64,000 nucleotides of DNA from Mucidula mucida (Eukaryota > Basidiomycota > Agaricomycetes > Agaricales > Physalacriaceae). Shown here piece after piece: positions 1-11,544 of the stretch; within the stretch, counting starts at the first letter, position 1; each line of letters starts with the position of its first letter. The DNA lies in the NCBI GenBank assembly GCA_015501055.1, contig JADNYV010000091.1:62001-126000 (forward strand), read 5' to 3'. A program made the translations under genes and the position numbers. Under the pieces are notes generated by a model, which had not been told where the DNA came from, did not search any database, and saw nothing but the letters and a program-made list of their open reading frames with translations.

Positions 1-1454
1 GTAGTACCAGCAAGGCTTTTGTAAACAGGGTCCTGGAAGAGAACGTCCTCTGCGGCTCGTAGAGCCTCATCGGATGTAGCAGACTTCTTGATATCGTCCC
101 GGAGCTGGTCAGGAAGATTCTTCGCATGCTCGGCGAAGCACTGGAAGAGCTCGTATGCAGGTGTCGCTCTCTCCTACAGCACTAGGTGAGTTCAAGACTA
201 GGACATGATGCAGGGAACGCGCACTAAATGAATATCAAACGGTTTCTCTTCAAGTTCGACGAGTAACCGTGAGAGAATGCCAATTCCTGTGTGAGCAGGG
301 GGCACACTGCTATGACCACCAGGAGTATCAACTTGAACAAACGTGTTCATTGAGCCCTTTTCCGCTATGCCAGGAGTGGCGAATGTCGAGCCATACTGTT
401 CCATGAAACCTCCTCCCTCGTCGACAATCATGGCGATGGAATCCAACCCGTATCTTTCTACAATTTTAGGATATAGAGCGCCCGCACCCTGAAAACTACG
501 ATGAGACGACGAAAGGATGCATGTTGGACAATTTCGGACCTTGACACCTCCACCCTCTTCATCGTACCCGAATGCCAATATGATCGTTCGCGTTGGAGCA
601 AATTTATTCTCCAACAAGAGCTCTAGGGCAGATAGGATGCCGATCAAACCACTTTTGTCATCGGAAGAGCCTCGGCCGAAGATGCGCTCCCCATCGAAGT
701 AGCCAGAGAAAGGAGGATGCGCCCACTCGCTCACTGTATCTGGGTTGACGGGTACGACATCTACGAGCAAGTTAAAGCAGACGAGAGTAACGGCAGGTAC
801 AAATCCGACGCACCCATGTGAGCCAAAAGAAGGAGAGGCTTCAAGGACTCGTCGCTACCCTTCAGGACGTACAACAAAGCGTACGTGTTGACTTTCTCAT
901 ATTCGAATCTCTTATGCCTAAAGGCGTTGAGAGTGAATATTGTAAGCGTATAGAATCAAGCTCACACAAGTGGGAACGCCTCCAAAAGGTAGTCATGGAA
1001 CTTGGCATGTATCTCATATCTCGGGTCTTCGCCTACTTCACCCATACCATCGAAAGTCTCCGTCCTTGAACATAATCAGCAATAACGACGTCAAGTAATC
1101 GTACAGTACACACGGAATTTTGACAGCATCAGACAGCCAAGAAACCGCTCTGGACTTGAAGCTCTCAGAGGAGATAGCGGCGCCAGTTACGTTCCACAGC
1201 TCAGAATTTTGCACGGGAACAAGAGGCTCGACTTGGACGCAAGCGGCGTCTTGTGCGCCGGTAGCAGCATCACCAGCAGAAATGTCAGGGCCCAGTCCTA
1301 AAAGGCCTCGTCCACGGCATTGGAACAACGCCAATGCAGTCAAAGCAGCAAGGGCAAGAACAACGTGCTTGACAAGCACTGTGGTCTTGGTGGACTCAGG
1401 CTTGACAGTTTGATTGGAGGGCAGTGAGAAGTCATTCAACATTTCTTTGCCCAT
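1..1454 (-). CDS. CPS1: M20 metallopeptidase, vacuolar carboxypeptidase S-like (3' end cut by window)
   Basis: Zinc-dependent carboxypeptidase of the M20 family, expected in the vacuole, where it releases C-terminal residues from peptides. The N-terminus (start at 1454) has a short polar stretch and then one hydrophobic segment (VVLALAALTALALF), the type II signal anchor typical of Cps1. Later exons carry the zinc-site motifs AHMDVVPVN (the Asp is created by a splice between about 812 and 760), GRGSSDDKSG, DEEGGG and DEGGGF, and a GGHSSVPP dimerisation-domain motif. Several introns of about 50 bases separate the exons at about 1454-1120, 1070-810, 760-550 and 490-230. The gene runs off the left edge, so the C-terminal histidine region is missing. 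Family is secure. The substrate (Gly-X dipeptides or others) is inferred. Confidence 0.9.
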
Positions 1455-2766
1455 GGCAGGCGCGTGGAGGTACCGGTGGGAGGGAAAGGTTCAAAAGTAG
1501 AAAAGGCGCCATGGGTGACTGAGATTAAGACTGAACGATAAGTCGCCGGGCCGATAATGACCGTGCCTGTAGGCAACTCGACGTTGCTCAGATGACGAAG
1601 TCCTTGCGTGAAATGCGCGTCGAAGAGGTGCTTTTCGAACAAAGTGAGTTTTGTACTGCGGTCAAGACGCAGCGAAGGGGTCCTCCACTGCAAGTCGCTG
1701 ATGTTCTTAGCCTAGGTAAATTATATATTCTACGAAACGACCGACAGTTCAACTTTTTTTACGACTCCTTCAACGGGGATATATGCAGATCCTGTGCATC
1801 TACCAGGGAGGAGGTGCCGCATACAATTGTATGTGTTTTGGTCTCCTCCTGGCTCACAGAGGTCTATCCCATTTGAGTCCACACCTTATCACCGAACACC
1901 ATGCCTGCGTTGAAGAATAACATCCGAGATCGATTGTTGGTCTCCCGTCGAAGTCTGCGTGATATACGGTGATGAGTACGCATTAAGCGGTGTCTTCCTG
2001 CAATCACGAAAGAGCGTAGCGACGTAAGTTTTCTGATAATTGTTGGTCAGAGTCCTCAGTCGTGGCTGTCTGTTGCTTGCCGCAGTTGCTCAAGGCAGGC
2101 AAATGCACCGCCACAGTGACCATCTTTTTTGACACTCCACCAACTCCCTATAGGAACTTCGTTCCGGCTCGATTCTGTGGGAGACTACCAACACATACTG
2201 AGATGAGAATTCAAGTCCCCGAATACTACTTGGACGTTATATCTGATGAACCGGACAGCTATCCCTGTGGACTGAGACTGAATCTCCCTCGGAGGTGCGT
2301 AATGCGTTCGTCTGGACACAAATACATCACGCTCGACCTATGTGAGGCAACAACGCCTGTACTGCGACGCTCGGCCAAGGCTGTTACACGCGTCGTATCG
2401 AGGGTTTCCCCATTCAAAATAGACTCCACGGTAATCTGTTGTCCCCGACGTTCAGATGTTCTTCCAAGGAGCGTTCCCGTATCATTCGGTTTGTGCGATA
2501 CACTTTGCTCCACACCACAAGGCACTGTCATCAATCATGCAGTTCCATCGTCTCTACGATTGTGCCGCTCGTGTTGACTGGATCACGCTGGCATACCAGA
2601 CCTATGTTGTCGAAGCCAATCTCACCCGCGCTTCAATTGAATCCAAGTGGAAGAAGCGATACCAGCTCATCATAGTACGTTAGCCCTTACGTTGTTGGTG
2701 CCCATCCTTAAAAGAAAAGCTTTTCGCCATGACGAGATGCTCCTGCTCGCCGGCTTCTTTTCAGTG
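1455..2766. other. Intergenic; possible uncharacterised coding exons on + strand at about 1960-2685
   Basis: The left part should hold the promoter of the leftward carboxypeptidase gene. Between about 1960 and 2685 the + strand has several open stretches with coherent composition, for example one containing RIQVPEYYLDVISDEPDSYP near 2208-2265, and a final stretch ending YQLIIVR at 2683. I could not join them into a convincing spliced gene and recognise no family. They may be exons of an unknown gene, a decayed gene, or chance. Confidence 0.25.
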
Positions 2767-5700
2767 ATGTGGAGGGCGATGCTTTTGCCTTTTCTTTTCT
2801 TTCTCCAAGTGTTGGCGGATCGGGGAGCGACACTAGCCTCGTTTCCTTTGGCTGTCCGATCTCCTTACTTCAATTCATACCTATACGGTGCAGCCGGTCT
2901 TGCATTCCAAAATGAATGGCCTCATTTCTGGACTCTCCATAATGTATTTCTTGATTTCTCATTATCTGGTTCCTTACGTTCTGTAGGTCTTAGGGTGGAG
3001 TGGAGTTGCTCGCATCGACGGAAAGTGCTATCTCTTATGGGGTTACAAGGAAGCTTTGAACCCCGCGCCCGCGGATCGTGTGGGGCAACCGAAACTTACC
3101 AATCTGCAAATTACCGCCACTCAAAGTGTCATAAGCATCACGGCAGGACCAATGCTTATAACGGTCAGCTTTCTCAGCCCCATCGAAGTACGCAGCGTGT
3201 TTTTAGCCTCCTCTGTGACTAAGTTCTCTCCCTTTTAGGCCCAAAATCTTGTTTTACAGTCGTTGCCCTTTACTTACGTCTCCGTAAAGGCATCAGCTAC
3301 CGATAATGCGCAGCACAGAGTACAGTTCTACAGTGATATAAGCCTCGGTGCGTCTCTTGAAGTACATTCACTCCTGAAGCGCGACCGACTTAGTTCCGCC
3401 CAGAGTGGGTGTCAGGAAATTCATCAAATATAGCTTCATGGAGTACTACGAAAACATCATCAACCGTCTTCCATGCTGGATCAAGGCAAGCTCAGGAATC
3501 AATGGCAGAGACCTTTGAGATGGCTGAAGACAGTACCGTATACTACGCCATGGCAGCCGTGAGCCATCTCTACACGTGCTATCCTCTCTCTCATCTCTTC
3601 CCAGAGGAACGGAACCACCTATCAGACTGGTACCGACGATACACTACGTGGGGGCTTTTGCAACGATGGAAAATTGAACAATACGGCCGATACAGACTTC
3701 CGTGTCATAAATCAGTACGTATAGCCGTTGTCTCTCGAAAAGTATGCCATGTACTCATCTTCATCAGAACGTATCCTGTTCTTGCGCACTCACTTGACTT
3801 GGGCGAGGTGCAGGCCACTCCAGATGACGTCGTCTGGGGTATTGGACTGCTTCGGGATCCTGTAGTTAGATATGAACCGCCTGGAAACCCATCCCAAAAG
3901 AACCGCAGTTCGTATTTTTGGACAAGCTATTCATCTATCAATGATGCAGTATGTCCTGCCCAGAATATTTCTGATATCAATGGTGCTGACTCTCTTCTAG
4001 ATCGATGCCTTCATGTCCGGCTTCAAAGATGCTAGACAACGAGCAACGACACTTGATGATTCAATCTCTTCAGATGCGAAGAATGTCTCCGACGCCTATT
4101 CCGAGCTTGTCTCCTATCTGCGAGGCAAGCGATGGCAATGGATTATACCATGGCCAAAGGTAGCGACGGCAACTGGAACAAATCAGACATCATGATATTC
4201 GCCAAAGATGTTGGTGTTTCAAGGTCTGTTATCTGTATTCTGTTATTTGCCTGCTACTCTGATGGGGAGGCATTGCAGACGGGTGAACCCAGTAGAAGTA
4301 CTCTATGCGGCACTCTCATCTATGCTGTACCTCAATGAAACATGGCTTGGGTATGCGCTCGAGCCATTGTTACGAGCGCAAGACGGCAAGGGTGTTGGGT
4401 ACGCCGCTCCAGATTTAGGAGATGCCTATCCCACCGCAATCTTTGACACCAGCAAACTGAACGCGACTCGAGCAATTGAGGGTATGTGTCTCAAACACAG
4501 TTTTTCCAAGGCCTCATTAATTTCCAGATTCTGGAAGCATGCTGATAATGGGGTGGGCGCATGCCAAGTTCAGCAATGACACGTCGCAGATTCAACGATA
4601 TGTCGGTACATGGGTTTTCAAGTTGACTGTCTCCTGATTGAATATCATCAGTATGCCTGTACAAAGAGTGGGCGGATTATTTGTCTGCGAATACGTCTGA
4701 TTTGAGTGCCTAGTAAGTGAGCGCAATTTGTCCTGTACGTTTGCTAATGTCCTTCAGTGCCGATTCGGATGGCAAGCCCAAGCAGAATATGGCTAACCTT
4801 GCATTGAAAGGCATTCTTGGTCTCAGAGCTATGGCAGAAATCGCTGCCGCTGTAGGAAATGATGGTGATCATTCCACGTATTCGGTATTGCCTTCCTTCT
4901 TCTATCGTCATTTCACTCATGTGGAAACGCAGTCTAAAGCTACTTCAATGATTTCAAGCTGGAAGTCGCAGTACACTTCCTCCGCTGCGGACCGTCATTT
5001 GGTTGCGACGACGGGGAATTCTACGTCTTGGTCATTGACGTACAATTTATTTGGAGACAGATTGCTCGGATTTGACCTAGTCGACAGCGATGCAAGTGTC
5101 TTGATTATAGAGGTATCCACTCACTTACACTTCCACAGGTATATACGGCGCAAGACTCAGTATATTCAAACCAAGCACAGAAAGCTGAATCTTCTGGCGC
5201 GTTTGGACTTGTGTACGACAGCAATGCTGTTGTCTCAAAGTCGCGTACGTTGCAACACAATCCAACGTATAAGAATATAGAGTGTAACATTACCACAGAT
5301 TGGACACTTCTATCGGCGGGAGCTACATCGACTAAGAACGTTCGAGACATCCTGATCGAGCTCATTTATACCAAGGCCACCTTCAATGCCTTTCGAGAAG
5401 TTTTTCCTATCACCTATAACGCCGCCAACGGGACAGGCCTCAGCGGTTTTGCAAGGTAAGACCTTTGATTGTCAATGTCTGTGTCCTTGTTCTTATCGAG
5501 CTCATAGCCCAGCATTGGGATCCATGTTCTCCGTCGTCTGTATGAAGTGAGTTGACAGTTCTTCGCGGAAGAACCGATCTGATTAGCGGCTAGCCTTCAC
5601 GGACCATCTTCCTCCTCCCGTGCTGACTCGTCTGGTGTGAATGCCGGAGCAATTGCTGGAGGGGTTGTCGGTGGACTTGCCTTCATATCTCTAGGCGGTT

Positions 5701-6138
5701 TCGGCATCTACTTGTATCGACGACGGAAGTCTGAGCGAAGGAAACAACGACAGGTATTTCCATTGCTCCATTCACTGCGAAGTTCTTACGCCCCAGCAGT
5801 CCGAGCCTTCAACTATCCTCCTGAATGATAAGCACGCCAACACAACGCACGAGCCTGGGAGTCAAGCTCTTCCGTCGCCGCGACCGAATCGAAAGGGAGA
5901 CGCTCTGACCCTAACCACGGAAGGGTATACTGTGACCCCCCAAAATGGCGAGGCACCGCCCCCCAACGACACCGCTCCCCGGGATCCCACACGTGAAGCC
6001 GAGCTTGAAGTCCTTCGACAAGAGGTTGAAGAACTGCGTGCTAGGGAAGATATTTACAATCCGCCTCCAGAGTATCACGATGGCCACGAGGCTGGGCCAT
6101 CGTTGGAGCCTACACCCCCACCGATATCTCCAAAGTAA
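2767..6138 (+). CDS. gtaA: Glutaminase A family protein with C-terminal membrane anchor (GtaA1)
   Basis: Member of the fungal GtaA family (DUF5127, DUF4965 and DUF1793 modules), secreted or cell-surface enzymes that hydrolyse L-glutamine to glutamate. The start at 2767 gives a signal peptide (MLLPFLFFLQVLA). Family landmarks in order are FPLAVRSPYFNSY, WPHFWTLHN spliced to VLGWSGVARIDGK, VVWGIGLLRDP, YTMAKGSDGNWNKSD, NPVEVLYAALSSMLYLNETW, GYAAPDLGDAYPTA, NMANLALKGI and TYNLFGDRLLGFDL. After the enzyme domain comes a Ser-rich linker, one transmembrane segment (AIAGGVVGGLAFISLGGFGIYLY) with a following RRRK stop-transfer, and a cytosolic tail with a short coiled coil (EAELEVLRQEVEELRARE) and an NPPPEY motif. 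About a dozen short introns. It is a paralogue of the inverted gene at 24,095-27,490. The family assignment is strong; activity is inferred. Confidence 0.85.
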
Positions 6139-6433
6139 ACCGCGAATGGTTCCTCACCAGCTGTAACGAAAGTCTCTGCAGGGCCTAGTCGAGTCGGTAA
6201 ATATAGATTCTTTTTCAATGTGTTACTATATATCGGAATGCATAGCTGTCGATTGCGGCGTAGTGAACTCAGTCAGAAGTTAGGAAAAGGTACTTAGGCG
6301 TCGATCTCGCTCGCTCGGTGCGCTGACAACAGCGCCAAATAAACTTGGCTTGTGATTTATCCAATGAGATCATCGCCATTTAATCGACCCAGCTTTACCG
6401 ACGCCGCCAACGACTCACTCTCGTTTTACCACC
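6139..6433. other. Intergenic promoter region
   Basis: Contains the 3' flank of GtaA1 and the upstream region of the ETF-QO gene. No further gene was seen. Confidence 0.5.
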
Positions 6434-8820
6434 ATGTTGCGGTCGAGGAGACTGTTGGGTGGCGCTGCTCGTCGTCTACAACAGCGCCGAGGCCTTCATC
6501 GCACGGTGTCGCGTCAAGATGGCGAGTTGTATAACCCGAAGACAGTGGAACGGACCGAAGACGAGGTGGACGTGTGTATCGTCGGGGCGGGACCGGCAGG
6601 ACTCAGCGCTGCCATTCGTATAAAGCAGATGGAGCGGCAAAAAGGAAAGGAAGTCAGAGTTGTGGTTCTGGAGAAGGGCGGTGAAGTCGGCGAGTCTCCT
6701 CGGTATCACACTCATTTGTGTTACTGACGAGTATTAGGATCCCATATACTGTCCGGTTGCGTTCTGGAGCCCCGCGCTCTATACGAGCTTCTCGGGGATC
6801 CATCAACCTACGAATCCACATATGGCTCAAAGGCGCCATTGGGTCAGGCTGCAACCTCCAGCAAAATGCTCTACTTGACTAACAAGTACGCACTCCCCAT
6901 TCCACATCCCCCTCAGATGGGAAACAAAGGTACGTGCTACCTCATATCACTGATGTGTGTACTAAGATGACTAGGCAACTACATCATATCACTCTCGGCT
7001 TTCACGCGTTGGCTGGCGAGTGTCGCTGAAGAGCATTATGGTGTGGAAATCTACCCCGGATTTTCTGGTGCAGGACTCCTGTTCAGCCAAGAGCCTGATG
7101 CGGAGGACCCCTGGACTAAATGGTCCGGCAAGTGGGGCAAAGACGTTACGCGAATCAATCCCACTCCAGCAACTCCGTCCGGACATGTCAACAGCGTTCA
7201 AGGAGTCTCTACAAATGATGTCGGAATATCGCGCACGGGTCATCTCAAGTCCAACTTTGAGCCGGGTATGGCCTTCAAGTCCAAGGTCACTCTTCTTGCA
7301 GAGGGCGCTCATGGAAGTCTCAGCAAGCTAGTCTTACAAAAGTACGGTCTTAGGAACGAGAGCGAACCTCAAACGTACGGGTTCGGTCTCAAGGAAATCT
7401 GGCGTATTGCTCCTGATGGTAGGTTGTTCTTGCCGATATCGATACATATTTCACGGGGGTTTTTCAGATGGCAGCACGAATGGAGGAAAGTACAAACCAG
7501 GTGAAGTTGTGCACACCCTTGGTTACCCGCTTGACGCGCAAACGTATGGTGGGGGATGGGTGTATCATATGGAAGGCGGGCTTGTCAGTCTTGGGCTTGT
7601 TTTAGGCGCAGATTGGAAGAATCCATACCGAGAGCCGTACCGAGACTTCCAGAAGATGAAGCACCATCCTTACCTCCGTAACCTTCTCTCTGCCTCGGAT
7701 TCGTTCACACCATCGCGAATCGCTTATGGAGCCCGCGTTCTTACTGAGGGCGGTCTGCAATCGATCCCTCTTCTTCATTTCCCTGGCGGTGCCATGATTG
7801 GTTGTTCAGCTGGATTCGTGAACATTGCCAAGATTAAAGGCGTGCACAATGCAATGAAGACGGGTATGCTGGGTGGGGAAGGCGCGTTCGAAGCTCTTTT
7901 CCCTGCCGATGGATCTGAGGTGGATGCATCGAAACCGGCGGATCTATCTTCTTACTCGGAAGCGTTCAAACACTCGTGGGTTTACGAGGATCTCAATGAG
8001 GTAAGGAATCTGCGTCCGTCTTTTGCGACCAATATGGGCATATGGGGTGGTGTTGCGTACTCTGGTTTTGATTCGCTCCTCCTCAGAGGAAAGGGTCCTT
8101 GGACATTTAGACATACTACAGAATCCGAACGAACTAAATTTACAGTAAGTGCCAAGTCTATGCTTTCTAACCCCGCTCACAATTGTTTAGACATCTTCAC
8201 CCTCGTTCGATTCGCAACACACCGAGCCAGCGTCGAAACATAAACCTATCGATTACCCTCCCTACGAACCGCCGCTGTCCACCGATTTGATGACCAGCAT
8301 CATGTTGACCGGAACGGGACACGTTGAAGACCAAGTGCCACACTTACGAGTAGCAAACTCAGCCGACTACGCTGAGGAATGGTACGGCGAAGGTGCACCA
8401 CCGAGTCTTGAAGGAATTGCCAAGAGAAGACGTGAACACGTTAAACAAAATGTTGGCGAGTTTGCCGGACTTCTTGGCCATGCGTGTCCGGCTGGAGTCT
8501 ATGAGTACGTAGAGGATGATGTGAGTGCTGCATTCCGTAAAGGCGCCTGATGTTAATCATGGTATCAGGGATCCAAAGAAGGGTGCAATGGCAAGAAGTT
8601 AGTTATCAACGCGCAGGTTCGTTGATTTCGCTGTCGTAAGTGTTGAACTACTGACGCTACTTGGAACAGAATTGTATACACTGTAAGCTCTGTGATTTGA
8701 AAGTGCCGTCCCAGGACATAACTTGGACGGTTCCGGAAGGAGGAGGTGGTCCCAAATATAGTACGTGTCTTCAACACGTTGTGTTCTTCCGGGACTGATC
8801 GTCTCATAGCTGTTACTTGA
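6434..8820 (+). CDS. CIR2: Electron transfer flavoprotein-ubiquinone oxidoreductase (mitochondrial)
   Basis: Inner-mitochondrial-membrane iron-sulfur flavoprotein that passes electrons from ETF (fatty acid and amino acid oxidation) to ubiquinone. An Arg-rich N-terminus ([18 protein letters not shown]) fits a mitochondrial presequence. The Rossmann FAD motif is [18 protein letters not shown], followed by [28 protein letters not shown] and [10 protein letters not shown]. The quinone and FAD-domain signature [26 protein letters not shown] is complete across the central exons. The 4Fe-4S site ends the protein ([17 protein letters not shown], then a final exon at about 8810-8820). The first intron, 6690-6737, appears to use a GC-AG boundary (donor GCGAGT), which joins GEV-G to SHILSG in frame. 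Length of about 640 residues is normal for the family. Reading frame intact throughout. Confidence 0.95.
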
Positions 8821-9177
8821 CCTCAAAAGTAGTACTCGTCGTTAATGTGTACATTAGTCTCTTGATTTTGATTATAGATTCCTAAAACTGGATTCATTCA
8901 GAGTCGGCATTCGCCACTGCCACAATTAGACAGGTATGAGCTGGCATGACAGCACCTCTGTCATCCATTGTCTTCAGTTGAAATACTAAGCATATTGTGG
9001 AATACCGTATTACGGTAGCGCTCATTTCGCCTCTTTGGAATTAGCTCCTAGCGTCAGTGGAAGGACTACGCTTATCACACAGGGCAGCAGACACCGTCAA
9101 CCAGAATAACACCAAATGGGCCTGGCGCGTGCTGTGTTGATTTGTGAATCGGCAAGTGATCGTGAAGTTCCCACGTT
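8821..9177. other. Intergenic
   Basis: 357 bases between two genes on the same strand, expected to hold the terminator of the ETF-QO gene and the promoter of the histidinol phosphatase gene. No other feature seen. Confidence 0.5.
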
Positions 9178-10220
9178 ATGCCTTTCAGTCACCACTCACA
9201 CTCTGGTCAATTCTGCAAGCATGCTTCTGGGACTTTGGAGGAGGTCGTCCTAGAGGCGATACAACAGAACTTCCAAGTATTTGGCCTTACTGAGCACGTC
9301 CCACGGTACCGCATCGAAGATCTCTATCCTGAAGAGGTAGGCAACCCTTATTCATCTGATTATGTTAGTGTTCATAAGGGCATACGACAGGAAGGTCTCA
9401 CGTCTACAGACCTCGAAAATCAATTCAACGCATTTCTTGCCGAAGCTAATCGTCTGAAACAGAAGTATGCCCCCCAAATCGACTTACTGGTCGGGCTGGA
9501 AACGGAATTCATCTCGGACTTAGATCTACAACGACTGCATGATTTCTTGGGAGACGTTGAATACGTTGTTGGGTCTATTCACCACGTGAACAGCATACCC
9601 ATCGACTTTGACCTCGCTACCTTCCAAAAAGCCTTGCGTTACGGAACACAAATTGACACTCCAGAGAATGAAGCACATGAGGCGTTTCTCTGCAGTTACT
9701 TCAACGCGCAGTACGAGCTTATACGCGAGGTGAAGCCCGAAGTAATTGGACACTTCGATCTCTGTCGCCTCTATACACCATCCCTGCAGTTCTCCGATTT
9801 TCCTGCCGTACAGAAACTTGTCGAACGAAACATTGCGGAAGCTGTTCGTTACGGCGCGCTATTCGAAGTGAATGCCGCTGCGTTCAGAAAGAAATGGGAC
9901 ACGGCTTACCCCGGGCGAGATGTCGTGGACGTGAGTGACTCTTATCGCTGAACGTCTCCCTTCTAAGTCGGCTCGGTGCCGGGTTGCAGCTGATAATGAA
10001 ACATGGCGGTCGCTTCACCCTTTCGGACGATAGTCATGGTCCGCATATGGTTGGCCAGAATTACGACCGCGCTGCTGCGTATCTGAAAAGTGTCAACGTG
10101 TCGGAGCTTTGGTTCTTGCAGACAGCACAGGAACCCAACGCAGCGGGGCGTAAAATTCATTCCGTCCGTTTAGATGGGTGTTGGTGGGAACACCGCTTCT
10201 GGGACCAGCGCTCCAAGTGA
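9178..10220 (+). CDS. HIS2: Histidinol-phosphatase, PHP family
   Basis: Hydrolyses L-histidinol phosphate to L-histidinol in histidine biosynthesis, in the cytosol. It is the PHP-type enzyme used by fungi. Metal-binding motifs are visible in order: HHSHSGQFCKHA at the N-terminus, FGLTEHVPRY, GLETEFI, VGSIHHVNSIPIDFD, VIGHFDLCRLY, FEVNAAAFRK and TLSDDSHGPHMVGQNYD. One intron, 9931-9989, joins the two exons in frame (GRDVVD to LIMKHGG). The protein is about 327 residues, matching the yeast enzyme in length. No sign of damage. Confidence 0.95.
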
Positions 10221-11011
10221 GTGGAGTGTGTTAACGCAGGTAGTTGTGGCGAGCCGAGATTACAGGATGCCAAGCGGATAGCATGTTCTTGGACTTCCAA
10301 ATAGTATCAAAGAATTGACTAGCGCTATGGATCGCAATTAAAAGCCGTTACGAGATCAATCGCGATCCACGCCGGATTTTGTTCACCATATTTACTCTTG
10401 GAGGCGCAGAGGGTCTTCTGTCCGCATCGGTACGTCGAATCTCGAGCTGCGCCACACATAGATTTCATTTTCTCTCGGATGACCGTGACATCCCGTCCAG
10501 GATTTTGTGGATGGGAATCTGGCCAAACCTCGTCTTCGTGGCATAGGAAGAGGCGCGCTCGATTTGTCTCGTAAGGATTATCTCGATGCTAGGATTGACG
10601 TGAATATGCGGTAGCCGGGATTCGAACAGGCCGGACTTTGATTGGTCTCGGTAAATGTTCACTACTGCAAATGGAGTCTTCAATTCGTTGCGTCCCACAA
10701 TTTATTACCCTCGTTGAACAGTACGCGTGGCAAATATGGTACCCCGATGTGTAGCAAATTTGACCTGAAGCATTATGTTTCCCTTCGTTCCCGGATGCTT
10801 ACTAGGCGTCTCGCTCTTGACTTACTTTGACAGGCAATAGAGCCACATTCCGTATGAAGGACCCGATGGCTTATGTATGTCCGTTCTACGAATGGTCGCA
10901 TCACATCGACTTACCCCTTAGATCGTGGCAATTTTACAGCTTCGAGTACTGCTATATAAAGCGGCCCATTTATCCACCACAGCATTAAATCACTCGCCCC
11001 CCACTTTCAGA
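10221..11011. other. Intergenic with promoter of the 75-residue Cys-rich gene
   Basis: About 790 bases. I find no convincing gene. A good TATA box (TATAAA, 10,955-10,960) lies 52 bases before the ATG of the small gene at 11,012, followed by a C-rich leader just before the start codon. A tRNA-like T-arm string near 10,615-10,640 is not part of a foldable tRNA. Confidence 0.55.
10955..10960 (+). promoter_or_regulatory. TATA box of small Cys-rich gene
   Basis: The sequence GCTATATAAAGC is centred about 55 bases before the ATG at 11,012, a usual fungal distance. Confidence 0.55.
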
Positions 11012-11364
11012 ATGTGCTTCCGCAGACTGGAAAACACTAGGCATAGCTGTGGCCATGATACCACCCACGGAGATCACCTCGTTCGTATACACTGTTTTGC
11101 CGCATCGCCGCTGCTCATATACTCATTGTCTGGGTCTTCATAGGTCGACTGTGGCTCCTCCGCCTGCAGGTACAGCTCCAAGCATCAGGCCAATTATCAC
11201 GATTGCAAGAATACGTGCAAACAGTGGTATGTGATTCCTTTTTGTGATGTCAACAGCCTACGTTTCTAAAGGGCGTTCTTTCCATCAGGTTGAGACCGCC
11301 CCAGAACGTCGTCACCCAGACCTCGGGCGGTCCATGCTACCATTGCCCTGCGCTGAGAAACTAA
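11012..11364 (+). CDS. Small cysteine/histidine-rich protein of 75 residues, basidiomycete type
   Basis: Three exons, 11,012-11,080, 11,144-11,226 and 11,289-11,364, with consensus-like introns of 63 and 62 bases, join to one frame of 75 codons and a stop. The product starts MCFRRLENTRHSCGHDT, continues LVDCGSSACRYSSKH and HDCKNTCKQW, and ends GGPCYHCPALRN. Eight Cys and several His occur in paired CxxC/CGH-like arrangements that suggest metal binding. It resembles the many short Agaricomycete proteins that begin MC, carry an early CGH motif and have no assigned function. There is no signal peptide. A TATA box sits 52 bases upstream. Family resemblance is from memory of such proteins; the function is unknown. 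Confidence 0.7.
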
Positions 11365-11544
11365 GCGTAGACCGATGCACGCAGTGTTAATAGTTCATAC
11401 TGTCCCACAATCACAAGTCCCGCACTTAGTTGATAAACCGTAATCGCCGATCCATTTATCTTATCTTACGCCTGCCGTGAGCCCTTTGAAGTTTGCAATT
11501 GAGATAATGAACCTCGGCCGCGCATCACTTGACCTTGTACCATC

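Noticed and set aside
1436..1693. 85-residue minus-strand frame just upstream of the carboxypeptidase
   Set aside because: It overlaps the expected 5' leader of that gene and shows no family or splice support.
10600..10645. tRNA-like T-arm (GGATTCGAAC) near 10,620
   Set aside because: Neither strand gives a matching acceptor stem, D-arm or anticodon arm around it.
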